Shown here in pieces: positions 22,301 to 34,200 of a stretch of DNA of 64,000 nucleotides (the stretch's first letter is position 1; each line of letters starts with the position of its first letter). Location of the stretch: contig NC_049986.1 in NCBI RefSeq assembly GCF_000003815.2, forward strand, positions 11,113,827 through 11,177,826, given 5' to 3'. The DNA is from Branchiostoma floridae. Lineage: Eukaryota; Chordata; Leptocardii; Amphioxiformes; Branchiostomatidae. The translations under genes and the position numbers were made by a program. The notes under the pieces are model-generated. The model was not told the origin of the DNA, ran no database searches, and saw nothing but the letters and a program-made list of their open reading frames with translations.

Positions 22301-25100
22301 ATTTCTTTTTAAAACGATCGGATGTACATGAAGAATCATGCTTTCTTAAGCCGGGTTAACACGTACGTATACATTCAAGTCCGCATGATGTCCGTATGGA
22401 AGTTTTAGCCTCTCCCAGGCTCCACGGGTTGCTGAAAAATAGTAGAAATTGAAGAAATATAGACACATAACATACCAGAGGAGTTAGCTTTCCAAGGAGT
22501 ATGCTTTGCGACCAGCTAACTCCTCTAGCATGTTATAAGGCCCTATTTGTCCATTGTCTATTATTTTTCCAGTGACCTGCAGAACTTGGTATACACTGAG
22601 ACTTCCATACGGACCTCATATGGTCTTGGATATGTACGCACGTGTCAACCCACCTTTAGATGAATTGCAAAATGACCGCAACTTCTCTTCCACAGATACC
22701 AGTATTGTCAGTCAAGTCTTTCTTTCTTTCTTTTTTTCTTTCTTTCTTTCTTTCTTTCTTTGAAACATTAATTTGAAGGTTTATGCAAAATTCTTGGCAT
22801 GTTCGTCTAGGTGCTACCTGGTATGGGCGGTGGCGACAATGGAGGTACCGATCCTGGAACTGATGGTACAGACCCAGGAACAGGAGGGACCTCTAGCGGA
22901 ACTGGAGGGTACAGCATGGACTCTGAAGGTTACGTCTACATCCCCTCTGGGTGTAGGAACCCTGACGCAAGTATGATCCGTCAAAAACCACTTTGTGTGA
23001 GATGCCAGATTGCTTTAAGAATGGCCTTCCATTTATTAGCTTGTGGTTGTTTATAAAATGCCTGTGAATTTAGATGAAGGGCTTGGTTTTGTCCTTCACA
23101 GAATGCAAGGTGCATGTGGCGTTCCATGGATGCAAGCAGGGGAAGTAAGTCTGTGAGAATTTCAGCATCCTCTGTTGTTCATCCTAATTATTGCATGCCA
23201 TTCTATACTGTTAATAGTGATAATTCTCTATCAACATCCATCCCTGTTCGTGTAAACTAACACACTGGCAATTGATCGTCATGTTTTGGAACGAACTGTC
23301 AATTTTTGGCATAAAATGACCGATCGGTGATAATTTGAAGGTATGAAAAAGAGATTAACTTTAAAGGAATCTTATTAGATGCACCTTTGACGAATTTTCC
23401 CCATGATGCTCTTCGTATCACAGGAACGCCATCGGTGACACCTACGCAAGGCACACTGGGTACCTGGAGGTGGGAGAACTGAACAACATCATCATCCTCT
23501 TCCCTCAAGCCGTGCCCGACTACATCAAGGGCAACCCTAACGGCTGCTTCGACTGGTGAGTCATACCAAGGACGTTAACTCACTAAGTCCACCAGAGGCC
23601 AGAAAACATTCCTCTACAGAGCAACAGCACTCTGGAACACTCTCCCTACTGCTACTCGCACAGCCACCTCCACTGCTTCTTTCAAAAGAAAACTGTGGGA
23701 ATGTCTAGGCAACCCTTATGCATGGTAAATTAGTCATACACGTGTATATACAGACCCTGACCTCTCATTGCAAATAATTGTTGTCGATGATATGATGTTA
23801 TATACTCCATTTTAGATGATATGTAAGTTATCCTACACCATGTACATACAAATGTTCTTTCTTTTAATCTGTATTGTTTATGTGTTTTTCAGCAGGGCTA
23901 GCCCTTTGTAATAGCCATAGGCTAGTTGGGCAGCCCTGGCTGTGTGTTCGGTGCAGCCAAACCAATAAATAAATAAATAAATATNNNNNNNNNNNNNNNN
24001 NNNNNNNNNNNNNNNNNNNNNNNNNNNNNNNNNNNNNNNNNNNNNNNNNNNNNNNNNNNNNNNNNNNNNNNNNNNNNNNNNNNNNNNNNNNNNNNNNNNN
24101 NNNNNNNNNNNNNNNNNNNNNNNNNNNNNNNNNNNNNNNNNNNNNNNNNNNNNNNNNNNNNNNNNNNNNNNNNNNNNNNNNNNNNNNNNNNNNNNNNNNN
24201 NNNNNNNNNNNNNNNNNNNNTTGGCAGGCTATCATTGGTTGAACTGATAATTATGATGGACAGCCTTTTGTTTGCCACATGAAACTCGTTTTCGATCTAT
24301 CATGGCCGCCACGTGAGAAATGTGTATATAGAAGCTAGCAGAGCATGTGTAATTAAGTAGGATCGCGATGTTGTTCTATGTTCAAACTTCAAACAAGGGA
24401 GAGAATGGCGTAACCTACAAAACTGCAGAATAAGCCCTCTCACAGATATCAAAATCCCATTTGCAGCGACAGCAATTCTAGGTAATGTGTCAAAGGTAAA
24501 GTCCCCGTAAAAGAAAGAATCCTTGTCTCGACCTTTGTTTTTATTCACCACATAACAATATCCAATCGGGTTTTGTTTTCTTTTAAGGGGACTTTACCTC
24601 TGACATATTACCTAGACATCCTGTCGCCGCACATGTGTTCTGATCTCCGTGAGAGCGCTTATAGCAATCAAACAGAATTTGAGCTGCATTCTTTGCATTT
24701 TGCCTCGTCGCGTTTAAGAAGTGCAGTGGCATGACAGGTGCATTACATTGGTGGACACAAACCAAAGACCTGTATATCAAATTACAAGGACGTTATGAAG
24801 TGGCAAAACTCATATAACGTTAGTTCACTGACATGGAATATACTCTTATTACAGGTGGGGGTACGAAGATGCCAACTATGGTAAGTTAAAAGTTTTTACA
24901 TTTTCAAGTTTACTCATTGTTGTTCGTGTGTTAGAAAAATGCCACCGTAGATATTAGTGAGGCAGTCTGAAAAGCTGAACAAAATCATTCAGATTTTACG
25001 AATTTGTCAGTTTCTGACACATTTTGGTCCATCCGCAGCCACCAAGAGCGGTCACCAAATCTCGGCTGTGTACGCAATGGTTCAGCGCCTGCTGCAGTAA
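19362..25100 (+). CDS. Secreted PHB/PHA depolymerase-like hydrolase
   Basis: Twelve exons join in frame: 19362-19419, 19862-19984, 20475-20663, 20948-21039, 21463-21573, 21852-21890, 22059-22283, 22811-22970, 23102-23144, 23424-23555, 24855-24880 and 25039-25100, giving 419 residues. Residues 1-16 are a signal peptide (MLLLILSTLFAFGFAA). The lipase box is G33-L-S35-A-G37, followed by the family signature FIAGGAPYWCAQG. D118 (FGRTRDTTVN) and H152 (AVHGFP) complete a probable Ser-Asp-His triad. AFHGC (~339-343) supplies the oxyanion hole near the C-terminus, and GCFDWWGY plus the end SGHQISAVYAMVQRLL fit the family. That order is that of type 2 catalytic domains. A ~75-residue insert and a Gly/Thr/Asp/Pro linker (~283-312) separate the halves. 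The family hydrolyses polyhydroxyalkanoate esters outside the cell. The substrate here is inferred, and another polyester or short ester is possible. Confidence 0.93.
22353..22651. mobile_element. Inverted-repeat MITE in intron 7
   Basis: Ends are inverted repeats of ~50 bp, from GGGTTAACACGTACGTATAC with CCGTATGGAAGT at the left to ACTTCCATACGG with GTACGCACGTGTCAACCC at the right. The centre is itself palindromic (AGAGGAGTTAGCT / AGCTAACTCCTCT). A 5'-truncated relative lies at 38829-39039. Superfamily not assigned. Confidence 0.75.
22716..22762. repeat. (TTTC)n microsatellite
   Basis: A run of CTTT/TTTC repeats about 48 bp before the acceptor of exon 8 of the depolymerase-like gene, where it may form part of the pyrimidine-rich tract. 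Confidence 0.9.
23582..23984 (+). mobile_element. 5'-truncated LINE 3' end
   Basis: An open frame up to TAA at 23726-23728 reads TRGQKTFLYRATALWNTLP, then TASFKRKLW. This is the characteristic C-terminus of CR1/L2-like non-LTR reverse transcriptases. A short 3' UTR follows and ends in an AAAT microsatellite (~23962-23982), as such elements do, right at the assembly gap. It begins about 25 bp after the exon 10 donor of the depolymerase-like gene. Confidence 0.8.
23985..24220. other. Assembly gap (236 N)
   Basis: A run of N inside intron 10 of the depolymerase-like gene. Frames that cross it are artefacts. The adjacent AAAT repeat probably caused the break. Confidence 0.99.
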
Positions 25101-25152
25101 GAGTCAAGATCGCTAGACGGCGCATCGCAACGGTCTGGCTTACCAAGCAAAC

Positions 25153-25158
25153 GAATAA
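25153..25158 (+). terminator. Candidate polyadenylation signal of the depolymerase-like gene
   Basis: AATAAA ~53 bp after the stop codon. Nearest canonical signal. Confidence 0.55.
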
Positions 25159-25159
25159 A

Positions 25160-28100
25160 GCGTCTGGTCCATGCAATGATGAAGACCTTTTCTCTGATCA
25201 AGGCATTTGTCATCCTTCCTGATACAATGTGTTCAGACTGATAGCTCTACTACCATTCTCATTAAGATAAGCGAATTCTTTCTAAGATCACAGAAACACA
25301 CAAAAACTATAAAAAGGACAGAATACCCGGTGGACCAAAAGAAAACTATATTTCACGTAGCACCATTTTTCTAAGTCCAACAAAAAAAGGGTCCAGCTAA
25401 AACCACACTTCTAAACAAGCCACACACGTGACTACAGGTATTTGTCAGCATTTACTGCATCAAAATCAAACCAAACTGGATTTGTATGTACATTCTTTCC
25501 TGGATATTCATACATTTTAGCACCGTATTCTTGCAACACACGTCATTTAATTACACAATTTAACACGCATTTATCAGGCTTTGTGTGTGTACTGTGGTAT
25601 GAATATATGCCTGGTACATTCTCGAATTCTTAAAAATAAAACTACAGGCCTATAGACAAATTCATTAGCATATCAATGACAACTACTGTGCCCTTCGAAT
25701 CATTGAGAGCTTTTTACATAGACAGGTCGTATGGCACCTTGGGAAGTGGTATATTTCATGGATAAGAAAACGGCATACTCTATACACTTATAAATACTGC
25801 AATAAAAAAATTAAATAGTTCACAGTCTTTGAAACATTGTGTATCTGAAAAAGTCTTGAAACAAAAGTCAAAATTCAAATCATTCATATTGCATTCGATG
25901 TACACTTTCTAAAGCCTATGTATGAGTATTAGTAAATACTGTATCCTGCAATTTCCAACTGTATGACGATGTATTTTGATTATATAAGTCACAGACACTA
26001 CTACAGAAATCATATTGTGCGAAGTTCAAATTCGACATTTTTCCATTTGTGTAAAGTTTGGAGCCATTCACGGTATTTTTGTACCAAGTAGGCTTAACTT
26101 CAACAAAATTCTACATAACAATATTGCACAGACACAGCCTTAATAACAGCTTGCATTGTCAATACCAGCAAGCAAATTCATCTAAAGTAATGGTTAAAAT
26201 CATGATAATTGAAAGCAAATTTGTCACGGTAGTTAAGGACATATTGTGATGGGTAACGTTACATATAGGTACAAATTTAGATACACATGTTTCCACAATG
26301 AGTACCAGTTCCATGATGAATAAATACATTTGAAATAAATAAATCAACAAACAAACATACGTTATGATTTATCTATATTGCTTCTAGCCCCAATCGACAT
26401 CTTGACTAAACTGAGTCATATGCATGCAAAGCCTTTCTATACAAGTTGCAAGTTCAAATATCGACAATCACTACCATAAAACTAGTAAACCATATGGGCT
26501 CACTGCAATGTGATTTCTTAGAAGTCAATTCAAGGACATTTTCATCACGCTCCTTGTTCCAATCGCCATGCTGTGATAAGTTAGGATGTTATGACCCAAA
26601 TGGCGTCGCTTAATGTGGACGATTCATGCATCAAAACAACATTGATCGCTGAGCATAATGGAACTACGATAGTTCTTTCTGTTTCACGTCATTTGTAACA
26701 TCTACAGTCAGATGGTGACCCGCAATTACGTCAAGCACACGTCATCTGGATGTCATCAGATTGTGCAAAGGGATGGTTCGTTGCTAAGTGTCAGAGGGGA
26801 TGACCATGCGTGCGGGGATGGTCCAATGTTAAGCGTCAGAGAATATGGAGGCACCCATCGAGATTAGAAGCAAGAGTATTGCGTCATTCTTCAGCTGGAG
26901 GGCCAACAGGCGCATATGGATGTGGTCGCTGTACTACTTGAACTCTATTCTAAACCATCATTTGTAAAGAAATATAACAATAGGTAGCATTATCAAAGAT
27001 CTAGACTATTGTCTCGTTTCTTACAAAACATATCCCAAACATCCGCTTGATTCACAATACAGATATACAGTTCTCGAAAACTCTACCCAACTCAGTTCAA
27101 TCACTGCCTGTTCGAGTACTGTAGATTATTCTTGACTATTAAATAATATGTTATTGCATCCTGCATTTGCGTAGCAATGGCTTTAGGGACAATTTGACAC
27201 ATTGAGCACAGACAAAACACTACCAGTGGGCAACACACTACCAGGTTCCTCCTATCAATGACAATGACAATCACAATGCCGTTTTAAACTACCTGTGTCA
27301 AATACGGCACATTGTGAACAACAATGTCTTAACCGCGTACACAAGGCATTGTGATATCTTTAAGGCAAGTTAGTCGGGCACATGAAAGCAAGAATACAGT
27401 TCTTCGTTACATCATGGACTACATCAATCCATTTTCCTCTGTATTCCGACAATGCGCTAAAACCTGAGAAAGGGGATATTTTGGTGAGTCTTGTTTTAGT
27501 TTGGGTCGAGTATGGAAGCACACAAAAACTTACAGATAGTGCCCTCCTTTCCTCGTACAATTCTGAGACACTGCATCAACAAGTAAAATAAATAAGTATT
27601 CCTCACCGAGGTTTGTTGCATCAAAGACGTTGCATATAATACGTTGCAAATCAGAGTTAACACTGATGATAATTCATATTTGCACACCATTCAGAGTATT
27701 TGTACATTCTTCAGAGTCAGTATATTTTCAGGTAACACTCCTATTGAGAGCGTAAGAATGTACAACATATGGCCATGCTAGCACGATCCATTTCATCAAT
27801 TCATAATATAACAGCCTTTTCTTGAGATGTCCGCCATGTTTTGTTCTGGCCATGCCGGATGTTGATTTTCCCACAATGCCTGCTGCCTCCGGTTTTAAAA
27901 AGCCGGTAGGGTACTCAGAACGTACCCTTATATATTTCGGGGTTTACCCACATCATTTGATTTGTAAGGTGACAGAATTGCAACAAAGTTGCCTCAAATT
28001 GAGATTTGAATGTTTTGCGTACAAGATTCATGTAAAGCTGGTTCTTGGGGTGAGAAGATTTGCATAGTCCGGGACTTCACTTTTACAGACGTAGCTGATG

Positions 28101-28223
28101 TTACAAATCAGTTTCTTCGTCTAAATTTTCTTCTGAATCTTCGATAATGGACTCGAGAGTGGGTGGGGCAGGCAATCCCCGGGCACTGGCAGCGGCGAGA
28201 CCGGCATGGCCGAACAGCTGGCG
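25160..28223. other. Intergenic and 3' UTR sequence, no gene seen
   Basis: AT-rich DNA with only random short frames. The right part (up to 28223) should contain the 3' UTR of FAM78 on the minus strand, whose extent cannot be fixed by eye. Confidence 0.5.
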
Positions 28224-31200
28224 TCATCGCTGCGCCTTGGGAGGCACGACCACGACAGGCGGGCCCTTCTGCGGCCTCCACACCAGCATCTGCGCGTCAT
28301 TCGCGTTCGGTTTCCTCAGCGCCGTCTCCGGGATCGGCTGGTTGTTTGTCAGAATGTACGGTTGCTCTTGTTTTCCCGTGCCGATCAGACGGGCCCGCTT
28401 GCCAGCGTCCTCTAGCGGTTCCACCTCGATCTGCAGCCTCATTCTCCACTTGATAGTCCTAAGCGGACGCACCTCTCCCGAGTCCAGATTCATAACAGCC
28501 AACCAAGTGGTGAAGCCCTGGTCACGTGTTATCCGGGTCAAATGTGGGAAGTTACCACTGCTGACGGGGGTGTCCCACGTCACGGAGGGGTAGAAATTGT
28601 CGTTCATACTGAGTTCTACCTTCAGCGGACTGTGCGTGGGACCTTCCACTACGGCCACCTCCGTGGTAGCGCCGTACCAGGGATACAGCACTCCATCAGA
28701 ATCACTGATCATCTTGTACTCCCCTGTCTTCAGAGATGGTATCTCCCAACTGGAACTGCAGAAAAACACAAAAAGGTGTTTTTACATGTTAAAATATATC
28801 TAAAAAAAATACAAGGTAACTAAAACACTCAGTATAGTCGTTATTCTTTCCCACAGTAGACTAAATGAAAGTCGCAGATGTTATGACGGATCAGCAGTAG
28901 TAATAGGAGCGCCATGCACAGCTGACAAATATCGCCATTGTGTAAATGAGTAACCGTATATTTTCCCGCGCGAATGAACATATTGGTTTTCCGTGTAGTT
29001 TACGCACGGGCGGAGTCGGCCGCCTCTTCACCAATAAAACACTTTTTTATCGTCTGAAGCTCTTTCTTGAAAAAAATTCTTGAGTTGGGAATCCAAAAGA
29101 GAGAGAAAGGCTTCAAAATGACCTGTCATGTTGCTGACATCCTTTTAGGCATGGATGTATCTTCGTAAAAAGTGTCCCGTCGCGATTCTTGCGGCCTGTC
29201 TGCCTACGTAACACCCACGTACAGAGTCTGACTCGATCTCTGTCAAGTCAATTAGACTCAAGGTTTGACGCACAAGCGTCTGAGATAGTGCTCTAAGAGT
29301 AGGCTTGAGAAATACCCGCGGCGAACGGATAGGCATTCAAACGGGGCGCTTATGTTGTCCGTCAGACAAGAGGCATTGCAAGCTGTCTTTGATAAGATAA
29401 GAACAATTTGAGGCAAGTTTCAGAGCGTATATCCTTGGGCCTTATGTTATGAGAGCCCGCTGTCATCATTTATTTCTCCTCATTGTTAGAAATAGCCCCT
29501 TTTCGCATGTCTCTACAGTACCTGTCCTTGGTGCTGAAATGGATTGTTATGTACTTCTCTTGACGCAGCCCTGTGTTTTTACACACATAAATCAATTCAA
29601 AGAGCGTACCATAGAACTAATTTAAATAACAGAAATAACAGAAATAATCTTCAACCCGATTTTGGCGCTTTGGGTTAAGAGGGAAATAGGAACAGATAGC
29701 TTCCATTGAACACGTTTCATGTTACTGGAATATCGGCTGTTCTGTCACTACGTTCCAATGTTTATGTCTCGTGTGATTTCACCACTTGTGGTGGCATAAT
29801 TTTAGAGGACCATATGTTTGTGTGAAACACGCCCTATTTCATTCCGCCACATATCAGTGCGTTATCCAATAGTTATGTGCCGTTTGATTTCATCACTTGT
29901 TGTGGTGTGATTGTACAGAAACGTATGTTTGCGTGAAAACATCGCACGCTCAGCTTCATTCCGCCACATATCACTGCGTTATCAAATGTAATGTGTTGTG
30001 AGATTTCACCACTTGTCATGATGTGGTTGTACAGGATCGTGTTTTTTTGTGTGAAAACTTCGCACGCTCTGTGTTCCATTCTTCTACCTGTTGCTGCGTT
30101 ATCCAATGTTTATGTGTCTTGCGTTTTTACCACTTGTCGTGGCGTGATTGTACAGGATGTTATGCTCGTGTGAAAACATCGCATGCTCTGTTTCATTCCA
30201 CCACATGTGACTGCGCTATTCAATGGTTATGTGTGGTTGTGATTCTGTCGTGGCGTGGTTGTACGTATACAGGATCTTGTGTTTGTGTGAAAACACTCTG
30301 TTTCATTCCGTCATAAATCGCTGTACTATCCAATTGTTATTTGTCGTGGCGTGATTGTACAGGATCGTGTGTTTGTGTGCAAACACTCCGTTTCATTCCG
30401 TCACACATCGCTGCGCTATTCAATGGTTTAAATGTGTCGTGACGATTTTGTCGTGGCGTGGTTATACAGGATTGTATGTCTGTGTGAAATCATCGCACGC
30501 GCTGTTTCATTCCGCCACATATCACTGCGTTATCCAATGTTTATATATGTCTCGTTTGATTTCACTACTTGTCGTGGCGTGATTGTACAGGACCGTGTTT
30601 GTGTGCAAACATGGTACGCTCCGTTTCAATCCACCACATGTGACTGTGCTATCCAATGGTTATGTGTGGTTGTGATTCTGTCGTGGCGTGGTTGTACGGA
30701 TACAGGATCTTGTGTTTGTGTGAAAACATCGAACGCTCCGTTTCATTCCGATACACATCGTTACGCTGATAGCGTTTTCCCACTTCCGGAGTTAATGTCC
30801 CGGATATTTGGGTCGTTCCCGCGGATTTGGCCGTGCTTACCGAGCCCGCAGAGCAATTACCGCCACATTGTTTCCTGTTAGAAGGCGTCTGTTCGTATCG
30901 ATTCTATTTCCCCACGCGGCCACGCATAATACCTCCTCCTAATGTACAACAAACCAAATTCAATTCTCTCAGGAAATATCTGCAAACACTCAGCTTTTCA
31001 TTCGCAGTTACGTACAGAGACACATATTTTTTCAATATAATCTTACGACGGCCTTGTTAAATGATGCGGAATATTACAGACAATTTCAGGGCACTAACTT
31101 ACATGTCTTCAAGTTTAGTTTGCTCCACGTTATATCATGTCGTAAACAAGACGACCCACAATATGGGGATATTTTATACTATTAGGGTTACAAAAGTCTG

Positions 31201-34200
31201 TTCAAGTATTTTGACTCCATTTTGGCTGACATTCTCAAACGAAAACAAAACTTTATCAGAAAATTACAGGATATTTTCAGTCAGCGTGTTTTAATACTCT
31301 TCACTACTTTGCAGCTTAAACTGCATTGATTAAGTATGCATTGATTATTTCCTGTATGTCGACAGCCACCTAATAACAACCGTGGTTTCTTCATTATCAC
31401 TAATATCTTTTTAATGAAGAAACGAGGAATGAAGCAATACCTGATGATAGGTTCGTATGAAAACATTCGCTCATTAATGCTGGAGAGCCCTCGGGACTTC
31501 CTGATTTTAATACGTTACATTTCAGACACAACACTGCAAGAAATCTAATTCTTTCACCACGCTTGAACCCCATCTTTTTTGGCTGTCCCTGGCCTGGGGG
31601 TGGGGGGTTGGCTCATTCGGCCCCCTCACAATTTCGCAACGGCTTACTGTACGATCATTAACTTTGCAGGGGGTGATGTGCTCGTTAAGTTTTATATTTC
31701 CTGAAATTTAGACATCATTATGACTTAATATGACGTAATCATAACTAAAGATGCATTTTTGTCTGCCTTTATGCGCGCATTACAATTACAGATGCTTACG
31801 TATGCTTACAGATCAAACTTCGTGTAGTGCAAGACATTTATCATTGTCGATTCAAATGAAACTCTTAAAAGTCACCACTGTGTAGATTACCTGTATGCGG
31901 ATGATACGTCGGTCTGCCGAAACGTATCAAAATGTCAAATCCCTATTCATTACACCAACCCTAACTTATTCTCCACGGACGCCAACAATTCGATGAAAGA
32001 CGGAAAGCATCTGTGACACCACCATGGGACCCATGGACTTAATGATTGCATCAGGAATCGTTAGCATGTTTCCTGAAAACCCTTAATGAACAATACGTCC
32101 CTGACTAGATAGTCAGAACTTAAAGGTGATCCATCTTTACTGTCTACCTTTGACGGATATCAGAATCGACTTATACATGTACAAACACTGAAACTCAAGT
32201 AGCAAGGCCTGCCGTTCCTACAAATATCACAATACAATGGGTGTGCTATGCTATATTAAGGCCACATGGACTTAATTTTTTGGATGACATCCGCGCGCGC
32301 ATTGGTTTTCGCCTGTTCTTAAAAAAAGCTGTAGAACTTGTGACCCAATAGCATCCCTGGTCAATCAGACTTTTATGCTTGCCAGATTATCTGCTCCCCA
32401 TGGTAATGCGGGTATTATGGTCAGGGCATGGTACCTTGTTCCCGTCCTTAAACAAAGCAACAAAACACTATTAAAATGGCGACGATTGTCTAGTATAGTC
32501 TTACTAGAGGTGAACACAAGACAAAACCAAGCCTGGGAAAGAATGGACTGAATGTTAAGTCCTGTGGTTTAGCATCATTGTACTGTGCTTTGCTGGATTT
32601 TCTCTCTTTTTTTTTGCCATCGCGCATTAGTTTCGGGGTCTCGTGAGGATGTCATCCATAAAATGAAGTCAATGTAGCCTAAGTAGTACATGCATTAGCA
32701 TAGTACATTTCCGTACAGTGTAAGTTTAGACGCATGTATCATCTAGACCATCCACCTCCAGTACGTTATACATATTGAAACGAAATTACAAGGAAACGCA
32801 GTTACGCAGAATTGCCGCATTTGTCATTTCCTGAACGCTTCTTTGCTGCCGCTTCACTACAAAGTAGCGGAGGCGGAAGATGTACCGGCGAGGGGCATTA
32901 GACTTCATAAGGTGCAGTCGTTTCACGCCGGTGATATATGTGTGGTATTAGTGGTGTACGGTGTGAGATAGAATTACCTCTGTGTGAGTTACTGTGTTGA
33001 TAGTGTGCCTTGAGTTACTTAAACGATTGAGCGTTTTATGTTAACGTTATTGGTATATTTTATGACGCGGAGGGAGATATGTATAGTAGCATTTTATGTT
33101 ATGTTATTAGATTAATAATAACTGTAGGAGTGGCAAACTATCGTAAAAAAATTGGATATTTTCTGAACAGCTACTTGGCGACAGAACGCACATGGTCAAT
33201 GTGTCGTTAGCAAACCTCGCTTTGTGATTTTTCTATTTCATTTTGTTTCACTTTATCGTTCATTGCGTATGAATAAAATTGTCTAGACACGGCATTCTAA
33301 ATCAATATCATTCTTCATAAATGGCACTTTATTCTATATAAAAAGGAAATGCTTTCTTGTCTATCTTTATTACAATAGAAGATCTATTATACGAGCTCTA
33401 GGTTCAGGTAACTTTAAAACTTACGCAAGAGTTTCCCTAAACTTAATAGACTCTTACTCAAGAGGGTCGTGTAGAGTTGAACACGTAGTTGTTAGGAAGT
33501 TAGATTTAGCTCTGAGTTCTCGATCGTTCCCCAGATAGAACACTTCAGACCTTAACACGGCCTGATAGACTCCCCAGGATTTCGCACAAATGCCAAATCA
33601 CGATTTCCATCAACTCAGAAGATTACCACTTGTCAAAGCTGGGTATTTTTCATCCGTTAGGAATACATTAACGGTGCCAGCAGGACGCGTTGATATGCGC
33701 AGGCAAATTTTCCATAATCCGAGGGCTCAAATTGGGTCAACTCAAAATCCATTACCAATCTGGGTGGCAAGTCACAGGCTGGGGAGCCGGTAACGAGCAC
33801 TTCAGGAAGGGACCGTATCAAATTCTCCGCGATTCTCAGTAAACAGAAATCATCTTTTAGCATTACAGGTGGAGAAAGGAGTTTGCAACTTGCCCGGCCC
33901 AAGATATCACATTAGATAACAGATCGTCTAAGCCACTAGAAATTTTTGATAAAGACATATTTTCCGTCGAGGTTTTTCATTTTTTCATGAAATACGTTTA
34001 GATCTTTCCGTCATATCAATATATAGATTATTTCCAAATATTTTTGTCCCCAAAGATTACCTTTTCAAAGATTTAAATACGTTGGGTTCCATAATACGTT
34101 GGAACACACACACACGCAAGCATCCCTACCATCATTACAGTTAACATTGTTAATGAAATTGTATTTGTTATAATCACAAATTATCAACTCAGGCCTGATT

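Noticed and set aside
23864-24278. Minus-strand frames of ~120 codons
   Set aside because: Mostly the N gap and the AAAT tail of a LINE.
28147-28593. 148-codon plus-strand frame
   Set aside because: Antisense to FAM78 exon 2, which has clear family conservation on the other strand.
29740-30770. CRISPR-like repeat array
   Set aside because: Units are long, contiguous and diverged without unique spacers. The genome is eukaryotic, so this is a minisatellite.
29991-30881. Several plus-strand frames, up to 149 codons
   Set aside because: Translations of the ~110 bp minisatellite.
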